DNA of 64,000 nt from Mesorhizobium sp. LMG 17147 (GTDB lineage: Bacteria; Pseudomonadota; Alphaproteobacteria; Rhizobiales; Rhizobiaceae). This document shows, one piece after another, positions 8,015 through 16,795 of the stretch. The DNA lies in contig NZ_JANCTC010000022.1 of the NCBI RefSeq assembly GCF_024297145.1, positions 1-64,000 of the forward strand, read 5' to 3'. Below the pieces are notes generated by a model, which was not told where the DNA came from, did not search any database, and saw nothing but the letters and a program-made list of their open reading frames with translations. The first letter of the stretch is position 1, and every line of letters starts with the position of its first letter. A program made the position numbers and the translations under genes.

Positions 8015-10243
8015 ATGATGCGTCAGTATGAGCTTGTCGAGCGCGTCCAGCGCTACAAGCCTGACGTCAACGAGGCGCTGCTCAACAAGGCCTATGTCTA
8101 CGCCATGCAGAAGCATGGCCACCAGAAGCGTGCTTCCGGCGATCCCTATTTCTCGCATCCGCTCGAAGTCGCCGCCATCCTTACCGAAATGCATATGGAC
8201 GAGGCGACGATCGCCGTTGCCTTGCTGCATGACACGATCGAGGACACCACGGCGACCAGGGCCGAGATCGACGAATTGTTCGGCCCGGAAATGGGCAAGC
8301 TGGTCGAAGGCTTGACCAAGCTGAAGAAGCTCGACCTCGTCTCCAAAAAGGCCGAGCAGGCGGAGAACCTGCGCAAGCTGTTGCTGGCGATCTCGGAAGA
8401 CGTTCGCGTGCTGCTGGTCAAGCTCGCCGACCGCTTGCACAACATGCGCACGCTCGACCATGTGCCGGAAGCCAAGCGCCTGCGCATCGCCGAGGAAACG
8501 ATGGATATCTATGCGCCGCTGGCCGGGCGCATGGGCATGCAAGGCATGCGCGAGGAGCTCGAGGAGATCGCCTTCCGCTTCATCAATCCGGAAGCCTACC
8601 GCGCCGTCACCGCACGGCTGGCCGAAATTTTCGAGCGCAACAAGGGCGTGCTGTCCGAAATCGAGAAGGCGCTCTCCACGCTGTTCGACAAATATTCGAT
8701 CAAGGCCGAGGTCAAGAGCCGGCAGAAGAAGCCGTGGTCGGTGTTCCGCAAGATGGAAGCCAAGGCGTTGTCGTTCGAGCAGCTGTCCGACATCTTCGGC
8801 TTTCGCGTCGTCGTCGATACGGTCGAGGACTGCTACCGGGCGCTCGGCGCCATTCACACCACCTGGTCGATGGTGCCCGGCCGCTTCAAGGACTACATCT
8901 CCACGCCGAAGCAGAACGACTACCGCTCGATCCACACCACCATCGTCGGCCCGTCGCGCCAGCGCGTCGAATTGCAGATCCGCACCTACCAGATGAACAA
9001 GATCGCCGAATACGGCGTCGCCGCTCATTCGATCTATAAGGATACCGGCGGCAAGATGAATGGTGCCGCCCATGCGATCTCGAAGGAAACCAATGCCTAT
9101 GCCTGGCTGCGGCGCACCATCGAGCAGCTTGCCGAAGGCGACAACCCCGAGGACTTCCTCGAAAACACCAAGCTGGAACTGTTCCAGGACCAGGTGTTCT
9201 GCTTTACGCCGAAGGGCATGCTGATCGCGCTGCCGCGCGGCGCCACGCCGATCGACTTTGCCTATGCCGTCCACACCGATGTCGGCGACACTTGCGTCGG
9301 CGCCAAGGTCAATGGCCGCATCATGCCGCTGATGACGGAGCTGAAGAACGGCGACGAGGTTGAGATCATCCGCTCGAAGGCGCAGGTGCCGCCTGCGGCA
9401 TGGGAATCGGTGGTGGTTACCGGCAAGGCGCGGTCGGCCATCCGCCGCGCCACCAAGAACGCTATTCGGAAGCAATATTCAGGTCTCGGTATCCGCATTC
9501 TGGAGCGCGCCTTCGAACGGTCCGGCAAGACCTTCACCAAGGAAAGCCTGAAGCCGGTGCTGCACCGCCTCGCGCGCAAGGACATCGAGGATGTGCTGGC
9601 CGCGGTCGGCCGAGGCGAAGTTGCCTCCACCGATGTCATGAAGGCGGTGTTCCCCGACTACAAGGACGAGCGCGTCACGCTGGTCGCGCCCAAGCAGCGC
9701 GAGGAGGGCTGGTCGAAGATCCGCAATGCCGCCGGCATGCTGTTCCAGATTCCGGGCCGCGCCGCGCGCAAGGATAAAAACCAGCCGCGCGACGATGCGG
9801 TGCCGATCCGCGGTGTGCGCGGCGATTTGCCGGTGCGCTTCGCGCCGGAAGGGGCAGTGCCAGGCGATCGCATCGTCGGCATCGTGCAGCCGGGAACCGG
9901 TATCACCATCTATCCGATCCAGTCGCCGGCGTTGCAGGCCTTTGACGACCAGCCCGAGCGCTGGATCGACGTGCGCTGGGATATTGACGAGCGCACCAAG
10001 GAGCGGTTCCCGGCGCGCGTCTCGGTCACCGCCATCAACGCGCCGGGTTCGCTAGCCGACATTGCGCAAGTCGTCGCATCCAACGATGCCAACATCCACA
10101 CTTTGTCGATGGTGCGCACCGCGCCCGATTTCACCGAAATGCTGATCGATCTCGAAGTGTGGGACCTCAAGCACTTGAACCGGCTGCTGTCGCAGCTGAA
10201 GGACAATTCGAGCGTCAGCGACGCGCGACGCGTGAATGGGTGA
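8015..10243 (+). CDS. rsh: bifunctional (p)ppGpp synthetase/hydrolase (RelA/SpoT homologue)
   Basis: This enzyme makes and degrades (p)ppGpp, the stringent-response alarmone. The 742-residue protein has a full N-terminal hydrolase domain with intact HD-box residues (FSHPLEVAAIL, LLHDTIED). A synthetase domain follows (GRFKDYISTPKQNDYRSIH and RVELQIRT), then a TGS domain and a C-terminal ACT domain (RVSVTAINAPGSLADIAQ). It is thus the long bifunctional type that is normally the only RSH in rhizobia. Its TGA stop is also the first three bases of a ten-copy heptamer array. rpoZ upstream encodes a ppGpp-site subunit. Confidence 0.96.
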   Translation: MMRQYELVERVQRYKPDVNEALLNKAYVYAMQKHGHQKRASGDPYFSHPLEVAAILTEMHMDEATIAVALLHDTIEDTTATRAEIDELFGPEMGKLVEGLTKLKKLDLVSKKAEQAENLRKLLLAISEDVRVLLVKLADRLHNMRTLDHVPEAKRLRIAEETMDIYAPLAGRMGMQGMREELEEIAFRFINPEAYRAVTARLAEIFERNKGVLSEIEKALSTLFDKYSIKAEVKSRQKKPWSVFRKMEAKALSFEQLSDIFGFRVVVDTVEDCYRALGAIHTTWSMVPGRFKDYISTPKQNDYRSIHTTIVGPSRQRVELQIRTYQMNKIAEYGVAAHSIYKDTGGKMNGAAHAISKETNAYAWLRRTIEQLAEGDNPEDFLENTKLELFQDQVFCFTPKGMLIALPRGATPIDFAYAVHTDVGDTCVGAKVNGRIMPLMTELKNGDEVEIIRSKAQVPPAAWESVVVTGKARSAIRRATKNAIRKQYSGLGIRILERAFERSGKTFTKESLKPVLHRLARKDIEDVLAAVGRGEVASTDVMKAVFPDYKDERVTLVAPKQREEGWSKIRNAAGMLFQIPGRAARKDKNQPRDDAVPIRGVRGDLPVRFAPEGAVPGDRIVGIVQPGTGITIYPIQSPALQAFDDQPERWIDVRWDIDERTKERFPARVSVTAINAPGSLADIAQVVASNDANIHTLSMVRTAPDFTEMLIDLEVWDLKHLNRLLSQLKDNSSVSDARRVNG

Positions 10244-10310
10244 ATAGTGAATAGTGAATAGTGAATAGTGAATAGTGAATAGTGAATAGTGAATAGTGAA
10301 TAGTGAATAG
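10241..10310. repeat. heptamer tandem array, (TGAATAG) x 10
   Basis: Ten perfect head-to-tail copies of a 7-bp unit occupy 70 bp. The first three bases of copy one are the rsh stop codon. Each unit contains TGA and TAG, so the array blocks translation in several frames. A degenerate inverted set (CTCACTACTCACTA, then ATTCACC-type units) follows at 10316-10350 before pyrE. The transcript could therefore fold back on itself. A related array lies at 42920-42999. Confidence 0.95.
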
Positions 10311-10370
10311 AGTGCACTCACTACTCACTACAATTCACCATTCACATTCACCATGGGCATGGAGTGAGCG

Positions 10371-10949
10371 ATGAACACCGACGAAGTGCTGGGCATTTTC
10401 CGCGAGGCCGGCGCCGTTCTTGAAGGGCATTTCATCCTGACGTCCGGCCTGCGCAGCCCGGTCTTCCTGCAGAAGGCGCGCGTTTTCATGCATGCCGACA
10501 AGACCGAGCGCTTGTGCAAGGCGCTCGCCGAAAAGATCCGCACTGGCGTGCCCGGCAGGATCGACTACGTCGTCGGCCCGGCGATCGGCGGGCTGATCCC
10601 GGCCTATGAGACCTCGCGCCATCTTGGTGTGCCGGCGATCTGGGTCGAGCGGGAAGGGCGCGAATTCAGGCTGCGCCGCTTCGAGATCGCCAAGGGATCG
10701 CGCGTCGTCATTGTCGAGGACATCGTCACCACCGGCCTGTCGATCCGCGAGACCATCGACTGTCTGCGCGCACTTGGTGCCGATGTCGTTGCCGCTGCGT
10801 GCATCATTGACCGCTCGGCCGGTAAGAGCGATGTCGGCGTGCCGCTGATCGCGCTCGCCGAATACGAGGTTCCGGCATATCCGGCCGACAGGCTGCCGCC
10901 CGAGCTTGCCGCCATACCGGCGATCAAGCCGGGCAGCCGCAATATCTAA
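10371..10949 (+). CDS. pyrE: orotate phosphoribosyltransferase
   Basis: PyrE transfers the phosphoribosyl group of PRPP to orotate, giving OMP in pyrimidine synthesis. The 192-residue protein has ILTSGLRSPVFLQKA at the N-terminus and the PRPP-binding loop VVIVEDIVTTGLS at about 103-115. ATG 10371 is preceded by GGAGTGAGCG. It follows the heptamer repeat after rsh, so any readthrough from rsh must cross that structure. The pathway partner pyrC lies 20 kb downstream. Confidence 0.95.
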   Translation: MNTDEVLGIFREAGAVLEGHFILTSGLRSPVFLQKARVFMHADKTERLCKALAEKIRTGVPGRIDYVVGPAIGGLIPAYETSRHLGVPAIWVEREGREFRLRRFEIAKGSRVVIVEDIVTTGLSIRETIDCLRALGADVVAAACIIDRSAGKSDVGVPLIALAEYEVPAYPADRLPPELAAIPAIKPGSRNI

Positions 10950-11030
10950 TGCATGTCGCCCCCAGCTTGTCCTCGGGCTTGAACCGAGGATGTGCAGCGG
11001 TTTTGGGACAAAGAAATGCATAAAAACAAG
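10949..11030. repeat. rhizobial intergenic palindromic repeat
   Basis: The segment starts ATGCATGTCGCCC just after the pyrE stop and ends GTTTTGGGACAAAGAAATGCATAAAA, with complementary ATGCAT and GTCCC-type ends. I recognise this pattern (CAGCGGTTTTGGGACAA...ATGCAT) as a frequent rhizobial intergenic repeat. It contains an in-frame ATG that could be mistaken for the start of the next gene. Confidence 0.55.
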
Positions 11031-11045
11031 TCAAGAGGCGCTGCC

Positions 11046-11426
11046 GTGATTGCCGGCATAGACCATTTCGTGCTGACGGTTCGCTCCGTTGAAGACACCT
11101 GCGACTTCTATCAGCGCGTGCTTGGCTTCAAGCGCCTCGACGAGCCGGACCGACCAACGGCGCTGCTGTTTGGAATGCAGAAGATCAATGTGCATGAGGT
11201 CGGGCACACCTTCGAGCCGAAGGCCAAGGCGCCGACGCTGGGCTCCGGGGATTTCTGCTTGATTGCCGCCCGGCCGCTCGCTGAGATATGTGCCAACCTC
11301 GCCGCCAATGGCGTGGGGATAGAGGTCGGCCCGGTCGAGCGTGCCGGCGCTCGTGGCGCGATGATGTCGGTCTATTTTCGTGACCCGGACGGCAACCTCG
11401 TCGAGGTCAGCGAATATCGACCCTAA
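11046..11426 (+). CDS. VOC family protein (glyoxalase/dioxygenase superfamily)
   Basis: The 126-residue protein is a single vicinal-oxygen-chelate domain: AGIDHFVLTVRSVEDTCDFYQRVLGF, INVHEVG, SGDFCLIA and MMSVYFRDPDGNLVEVSEY. His in IDHF and Glu in VEVSEY are likely metal ligands. The substrate is unknown. I place the start at GTG 11046, which has AAGAGG 7 bases upstream and yields the usual M-I-x-GIDH N-terminus. The ATG at 11016 lies in an intergenic repeat. Confidence 0.85.
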   Translation: MIAGIDHFVLTVRSVEDTCDFYQRVLGFKRLDEPDRPTALLFGMQKINVHEVGHTFEPKAKAPTLGSGDFCLIAARPLAEICANLAANGVGIEVGPVERAGARGAMMSVYFRDPDGNLVEVSEYRP

Positions 11427-11657
11427 GTGGCGCTCCTTAAATTCGCCGCGATCATGCCCTGTTCAGAACGGCGATACCCAAGGCTGGCGCGACCGGCCAC
11501 CGAGCGGATGCCCTCGGCCTCGTTGTTCTTCGGCCAGCGCATCGCTATATCAAAGTCGTAGTTGCTTTTCGGCGACGGCAGAGCGCAGCATAGGGCTGTC
11601 GCGCCCGGCTGGAGAAGCCGGCGTGAAGCTATTGACGGAACTAGGAACAGGAACAGA

Positions 11658-12239
11658 GTGCTTTTTCGACGGCGCAAGCCTGATGGTTTCTTAGAGCGGG
11701 TGCGTACTTATTTGTGGCCGCGCCGCTCGTTCTCGCGCTCGCTGCGGTATTTTTCCAAGCGCATCCTGCGGCTTAGAGCCACGCCGCATGCCGTGGCCGC
11801 CGGTGTTGCGGCGGGCGTATTCGCGTCGTTTTTCCCGCTTGGCTTCCACTTCATCATTGCCGCCATCCTGTGCTGGCTGATCGCCGGCAATCTGGTTGCC
11901 GCAGCACTCGGCACGGTCTTCGGCAACCCCCTTACCTTTCCGCTACTATGGGCCGCCTCCTGGGAGGTCGGCAAGCTGATCCTGCATGAACACCTGCCGG
12001 CACACGGACCGCCTGCCCATCTCGGCGACATGCTGCACAATCTTTCCTTCGCGCAATTGTGGGGACCGGTGCTGAAGCCGATGACGGTTGGCGCAATACC
12101 GCTCGGCCTGGTTTTCGGGCTGCTGTTTTACGGCATTACCCGCTGGGGCATGGTCACTTTCCAGGAGCAGCGCCGCAAGCGTCTGGCCGAAAGAGCGGCA
12201 AAGGCTGGAAAAACCGGGCCGGAAGTTCCCGCCGAATGA
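11658..12239 (+). CDS. DUF2062 domain membrane protein
   Basis: The 193-residue protein starts LFRRRKPDGFLERVRTYLWPRRSFSRS, a basic cytosolic head. The DUF2062 core follows: RATPHAVAAGVAAGVFASFFPLGFH, a helix with NLVAAALGTVFGNPLTFP, and a last TM segment near 150-170. This family occurs widely in alphaproteobacteria without a known function. The start is GTG 11658 behind AGGAACAGGAAC; no other start keeps the family N-terminus. It overlaps acpS by four bases (ATGA). The 231 bp upstream show no gene. Confidence 0.85.
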   Translation: MLFRRRKPDGFLERVRTYLWPRRSFSRSLRYFSKRILRLRATPHAVAAGVAAGVFASFFPLGFHFIIAAILCWLIAGNLVAAALGTVFGNPLTFPLLWAASWEVGKLILHEHLPAHGPPAHLGDMLHNLSFAQLWGPVLKPMTVGAIPLGLVFGLLFYGITRWGMVTFQEQRRKRLAERAAKAGKTGPEVPAE

Positions 12240-12649
12240 TTATCGGTATCGGCAGCGATCTCATCGACATCAGACGCATCGAGAAGTCGTTGGAACGTCA
12301 CGGTCAGCGCTTCATCCAACGCATCTACACCGAGATCGAACAGGCGCGCTCCGAAAACCGCGCGGCGCGTGCGGCCTCCTACGCCAAGCGTTTCGCTGCC
12401 AAGGAGGCCTGCGCCAAGGCGTTGGGCACCGGTCTTGCACAGGGTGTGTTCTGGCGTGACATGGGGGTCGTCAACCTGGCCAGCGGCAAGCCGACCATGG
12501 CGCTCACCAACGGGGCGGCAGCGCGGCTGGACGAAATCCTGCCTGAAAGGCACCGAGCCGTGATCCACCTCACCATAACCGATGATTTTCCGCTCGCTCA
12601 AGCCTTTGTGATCATTGAAGCGTTGCCGGTCGAAGAAGCGCCACATTGA
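12236..12649 (+). CDS. acpS: holo-[acyl-carrier-protein] synthase
   Basis: AcpS transfers 4'-phosphopantetheine from CoA to apo-ACP. The 137-residue protein shows IIGIGSDLIDIRRIEKSL with the Mg-binding Asp at position 8, and the family signature RFAAKEACAKALGTG with its conserved Glu. The ATG overlaps the stop of the DUF2062 gene, implying coupled translation. lepB follows after 77 bp, the standard rhizobial order. Confidence 0.96.
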   Translation: MIIGIGSDLIDIRRIEKSLERHGQRFIQRIYTEIEQARSENRAARAASYAKRFAAKEACAKALGTGLAQGVFWRDMGVVNLASGKPTMALTNGAAARLDEILPERHRAVIHLTITDDFPLAQAFVIIEALPVEEAPH

Positions 12650-12726
12650 TTGCATCTGACCACCGGCATGACGTTGCCCAGCGCGCGCCGAGACTCTATA
12701 CCATCCAACGCACAATCGAGGACGAC

Positions 12727-13476
12727 ATGAGCGTGGCTGAAAAAACCCAGAAGAAATCCGGTGGACTTGGCGAAACCGTCAGCGTCATCGTCCAGGCCCT
12801 GCTGCTTGCGTTGGTCATCCGCACGCTCCTGTTCCAGCCGTTCTCGATCCCGTCCGGGTCGATGCGGCCGACTTTGCTCGAAGGCGACTATCTCTTCGTC
12901 ACCAAGTGGTCCTACGGCTTCTCCCGCTATTCGCTGCCGTTCGGGCCGAACATCTTTTCGGGCCGCATCTGGGGCTCCGAGCCGAAGCGCGGCGACGTGG
13001 TGGTGTTCAAGTTTCCGCCGGATCCTTCCGTCGATTATATCAAGCGCGTCGTCGGCCTGCCGGGCGACAAGATCCAGGTCAAGGATGGCCAGCTCTTCAT
13101 CAACGACGTGGGCGTGCCGCGCGTCAAAGTCGGGCAGATCGACAACCGCGACATCACCGAGGAGAACGGGCCGGTCGATGTCTATCGCGAGACGCTGCCG
13201 AACGGCGTCAGCTACGACACGCTCGACCTGACGCAGGCTTCGATCGGCGACAATACCAAAGAGTTCAAGGTGCCGCCCGGTCACTATTTCATGATGGGCG
13301 ACAATCGCGACAACTCGTCGGACAGCCGCTTCACCGTCGGCTTCGTGCCGGACGAGAATTTGGTCGGCCGCGCCAACCTCGTTTTCTTCTCGATCGGCGG
13401 CAGCGCCAGCCCGCTCGAAATCTGGAAATGGCCGTCGCAGATGCGCGCCTCGCGCCTGTTCCATTTCGTCAATTAG
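12727..13476 (+). CDS. lepB: signal peptidase I
   Basis: LepB is the inner-membrane enzyme that removes signal peptides from exported proteins. The 249-residue protein has one N-terminal TM segment (about 18-36). The catalytic Ser45 lies in PSGSMRPTL, the catalytic Lys106 in DYIKRVVGLPGDK, and the C-terminal box GDNRDNSSDSR is present. ATG 12727 is preceded by GAGGACG. The gene is 4 bp from rnc and clearly in one operon with rnc and era. Confidence 0.96.
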   Translation: MSVAEKTQKKSGGLGETVSVIVQALLLALVIRTLLFQPFSIPSGSMRPTLLEGDYLFVTKWSYGFSRYSLPFGPNIFSGRIWGSEPKRGDVVVFKFPPDPSVDYIKRVVGLPGDKIQVKDGQLFINDVGVPRVKVGQIDNRDITEENGPVDVYRETLPNGVSYDTLDLTQASIGDNTKEFKVPPGHYFMMGDNRDNSSDSRFTVGFVPDENLVGRANLVFFSIGGSASPLEIWKWPSQMRASRLFHFVN

Positions 13477-13480
13477 GACC

Positions 13481-14206
13481 ATGGCGGCGACGAAACGGCT
13501 GACCGCCGATGCGCTCGCCGAGGCGCTCAAGGAGCGCACCGGCCACAGTTTTGGCGACCACCAGCGCCTGCAGCGGGCGCTGACCCATGCCAGCGCTCGC
13601 GGCAGTCATGCCGGCGTCGACTACGAACGTTTCGAATTCCTGGGCGACCGCGTTCTCGGCCTTGTCGTTGCCGATATGCTGCTGGCGGCATTTCCCGACG
13701 CTGCCGAGGGTGAGCTGTCGCTCAGACTGAACGCCCTGGTCAACGCCGAGGCCCTGGCGGAAATCGCCGATGAGATCGGCCTGCCGGAACTCATTCGCGC
13801 CGGTTCGGACGTACGCGGCCTCGATGGGCGCAAGCGCGTCAATCTGCGCGCCGATGCATTGGAATCGCTGATCGCCGTGCTCTATCTCGACGGCGGGTTG
13901 GAAGCGGCCCGTGCCTTTATCCACAGATACTGGCAGCCGCGCTCGCAAGCCATTGACGCCGCCCGTCGCGATGCGAAAACCGAACTCCAGGAATGGGCGC
14001 ATCAGGCGGCAAGCGCAGTGCCGGTTTACATAATCGACAGCCGCGAGGGACCGGACCACGATCCGCTGTTCACCGTCAGTGTGAAGGTCGGCGCGTATCC
14101 GCCGGCGACCGGTAGCGGGCGCTCCAAGCGCGAAGCGGAGCAGGCTGCAGCCGCGGCACTTCTGCAGCGGGAAGGCGTCTGGCTCGATCAAGGGAGTGCC
14201 GCATGA
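13481..14206 (+). CDS. rnc: ribonuclease III
   Basis: RNase III cuts double-stranded RNA in rRNA maturation and mRNA decay. The 241-residue protein carries the signature ERFEFLGDRVLGL near 49-61. The other metal-binding acidic region (ADALESLIAVLYLDGG) is intact, and a C-terminal double-stranded RNA-binding domain (ELQEWAHQ... to GRSKREAEQAAAAALL) completes it. It overlaps era by four bases. Confidence 0.97.
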   Translation: MAATKRLTADALAEALKERTGHSFGDHQRLQRALTHASARGSHAGVDYERFEFLGDRVLGLVVADMLLAAFPDAAEGELSLRLNALVNAEALAEIADEIGLPELIRAGSDVRGLDGRKRVNLRADALESLIAVLYLDGGLEAARAFIHRYWQPRSQAIDAARRDAKTELQEWAHQAASAVPVYIIDSREGPDHDPLFTVSVKVGAYPPATGSGRSKREAEQAAAAALLQREGVWLDQGSAA

Positions 14207-15129
14207 CTGCCACCGAAGCTCCGGCAACAGAAGCGCCCGCTACCCGCTCCGGCTTCGTCGCGCTGATTGGCGCGCCCAATGCGGGGAAATCGACGCTGGT
14301 CAACCAATTGGTCGGCGCTAAGGTGTCGATCGTGACACACAAGGTGCAGACCACGCGCGCCATCGTGCGCGGCATTGCCACCCACAACAACGCCCAAATC
14401 GTCTTCGTCGACACGCCGGGCATATTCAAGCCGAAGCGCCGGCTGGACACCGCGATGGTGACCACAGCCTGGGGCGGTGCCAAGGACGCCGATATCGTGC
14501 TGCTCTTGATCGATGCCGAGCGCGGCATCCGGGGCGATGCAGATGCCATCCTCGAGCGGCTGAAGGATGTCCGGCAGCCGATGGTATTGATCCTCAACAA
14601 GGTCGATCGGGTCAAGCACGAGACGTTGCTTGCATTGTCGGCGGCAGCCAACGAAAGGGTGCCGTTCAAGCGCACCTTCATGGTTTCGGCGCTGACCGGG
14701 TCCGGCTGCAAGGACCTACTGGACTATCTCGCCGAGACCCTGCCGGCCGGACCCTGGTACTACCCTGAAGACCAGATCTCCGACCTTCCGATGCGCCAGC
14801 TCGCAGCCGAAATCACCCGCGAAAAGCTCTATCTCAGGCTGCATCAGGAACTGCCTTATTCCTCCCACATCGAGACAGAGAAATGGGAAGAGAAGAAGGA
14901 CGGGTCGGTGCGCATCGACCAGACAATCTATGTCGAGCGCGACAGCCAGAAGAAGATCGTGCTCGGCCATAAGGGCGAGACGATCCGCGCCATCGGCCAG
15001 GCCGCGCGTATGGAGATCGCAGGCATCCTCGAGCAGAAGGTGCACCTCTTCCTGTTCGTCAAGGTGCGCGAGAACTGGGGCGACGATCCCGAGCGCTACC
15101 GCGAGATGGGGCTCGAATTTCCGCACTGA
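14203..15129 (+). CDS. era: GTPase Era
   Basis: Era is a GTPase that binds 16S rRNA and helps 30S assembly. The 308-residue protein has G1 GAPNAGKST near residue 23, DTPG, and NKVD. The KH domain at the C-terminus contains VLGHKGETIRAIGQ. A 14-residue Thr/Ala/Pro-rich leader precedes the G domain. ATG 14203 overlaps the rnc stop. recO, normally the next gene, is displaced here by about 3.3 kb of accessory DNA. Confidence 0.97.
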   Translation: MTATEAPATEAPATRSGFVALIGAPNAGKSTLVNQLVGAKVSIVTHKVQTTRAIVRGIATHNNAQIVFVDTPGIFKPKRRLDTAMVTTAWGGAKDADIVLLLIDAERGIRGDADAILERLKDVRQPMVLILNKVDRVKHETLLALSAAANERVPFKRTFMVSALTGSGCKDLLDYLAETLPAGPWYYPEDQISDLPMRQLAAEITREKLYLRLHQELPYSSHIETEKWEEKKDGSVRIDQTIYVERDSQKKIVLGHKGETIRAIGQAARMEIAGILEQKVHLFLFVKVRENWGDDPERYREMGLEFPH

Positions 15130-15175
15130 GCTATCCAAAGATTTGGCCGATCGGTCGAGCTGTCTGTTGGTCGTC

Positions 15176-16688
15176 TCAAGATTCTGAGCGGTCCCCAAGT
15201 GCCAACGACACGCCGTTGGCAAGATGCTCGGCGTCGGACGCGTTTTCGAACGGGATGCCCGTTCTTGCATAGTCGAGCGGTGAGAAATCGGAGCCGTCGG
15301 CGTTGATCAGCGCAGCCTGGCGCCTTGCCGCCTGCATGTCGCCGAACTGAGCGTAACAGGCGGCAAGCCGGGTGCGGATCCACGGCGTCGGTCGCGTCGC
15401 CAGCTCCAGCGCCTCGGCAGCCGTGCGGTATTCGCCCAGCATGTATAGCGCGAGCGCGCGATCGTACTGATACCAGTGAGGATGCAGCGGGTTGATGCGG
15501 ATGGCGCGCGCCAGCCAGGCGAGCGCGTCGAGCGGCCGGCCGCGCATCGTCAACAGATGCCCCATCTGCTCGATACAGTCTGCGTCGCCCGGATTGAGCT
15601 CGAGCGCGATGCGCAAATGATGCTCGGCCGCCTCGTGGTCGCGCATATTGAGCCGCACCAGCGACTGGATGCGGTGTGCCGTTGCCTGGTCCGGCGACAA
15701 TGCGATGCCCCGGTCGGCCAGGTCGCGGGCCTTCGTCAGCACGGCGTCGCTGCTCGGTCCGAATTCGCTGTTAAGCACATGCGACAGCGCCAGATAGGTG
15801 TAGGCGAGGCCATAGGCCGGGTCCCTGACGATAGCAGCCTCGAAAAACGCTGCTGCTTGTTTCAGTTCGCTTTGCGCCGGATCGCGCAGCAAGGCGACGC
15901 CGCGCAGCACCAGTTCATGGGCGGCGAGGCTGGCTACCGGCTGCCGCGAGGCACGTTGCAGGCCGGCATTGTTCATCCGAACCACCAGCCGGCCGACGAT
16001 CTTTTCGACGATCTCCTGCTGGATGGCGGACAGCCCGGCGTAATCGGCCTGGTAGCGATCGCCCCAGAGCTGGGAAGCGCTGGCTGCGTCAACGAGATTG
16101 ACCGCACAGACGATGCTGTCTGCCTGCCGCCGCACCGAGCCCTCGACGACATAGTCGGCGCCGATGCACGAACGCACGACAGGCCATTCGCCAGGCGAAT
16201 AGGACGCAAACGAGAAGCTCGAGTTGCGCGCCAGCACCGTCAACGTGCCGAAGCGGGCGAGGCCATTGATAAATGTCTTCGGCAATACCATCGACGATCG
16301 CTTCGCCGGCCGGATCGGCGCCGTCATTGCGGAATCTGAGCACCGCCACGATCGGCTGGGCGCCGAGTTCGGGCACCGGCTCGATTTCAGGGATCAGCAT
16401 GTAGCCGCGCTTCGATACGGTCCGTATCGTTTCCTCGCCGAGCACCTTGCGGATCTCGCGAATCGACTGCGTCAGCGAATCCTCGGTGACGAAAACACCC
16501 GGCCAGACCGCATCCATCAATTCCGACTTCGGCACCACACGGCCGATGTGGCGGGCGAGATGCGTCAGCAATGCGTAGGCTTTCGGCCGCAGGAAGGCCG
16601 GCTGTTCGGCCCGTCTGAGCGTACCTTTGCCCAGATCGAGCGTGAAACCGCCAAACTGAAAAACCTGGTCAGTGGCCGAACCCGCCAT
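15176..16688 (-). pseudogene. winged-helix/TPR transcriptional regulator, frameshifted
   Basis: The N-terminal part is an OmpR/CadC-type winged helix (FGGFTLDLGKGTLRRAEQ, LLTHLARHIGRVV, DSLTQSIREIRKVLGE, TVSKRGYML). Before the shift the frame reads GEAIVDGIAED. After it, the frame from 16270 downward reads INGLARFGTLTVLARNSSF, a TolB-like domain, and then TPR-type repeats to the end. GAC (16275-16277) and ATC (16268-16270) are separated by four bases, so a single extra base breaks an otherwise continuous gene of about 500 codons. Such proteins are common orphan regulators in Mesorhizobium. Decay and sequencing error are both possible. Confidence 0.78.
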
Positions 16689-16795
16689 CGAAACGGCCCG
16701 TTCCCTGAAGCCGTGCCTGTATTGGCCTACGGCTGGAGGGCTGGGTCAAGGTCTGTCGCCGCCGAAAGCGGCGCTTTGGATTTGGACGCCGCAAA

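Noticed and set aside
7988..9475. A 495-codon minus-strand open frame opposite rsh
   Set aside because: It mirrors the HD and synthetase codons of rsh and has low-complexity composition with no recognisable domain.
10241..10310. CRISPR-like array
   Set aside because: Units are 7 bp and contiguous with no spacers, and no cas gene is nearby.
16265..16280. Programmed frameshift in the winged-helix/TPR regulator
   Set aside because: The ATTTATC context is not a standard slip site, and the family is not known to use frameshifting.
16757..16773. Terminator between the CAAX protease and regulator genes
   Set aside because: CGCCGC-CGAAA-GCGGCG is a short stem with no T run in the direction of the flanking genes.
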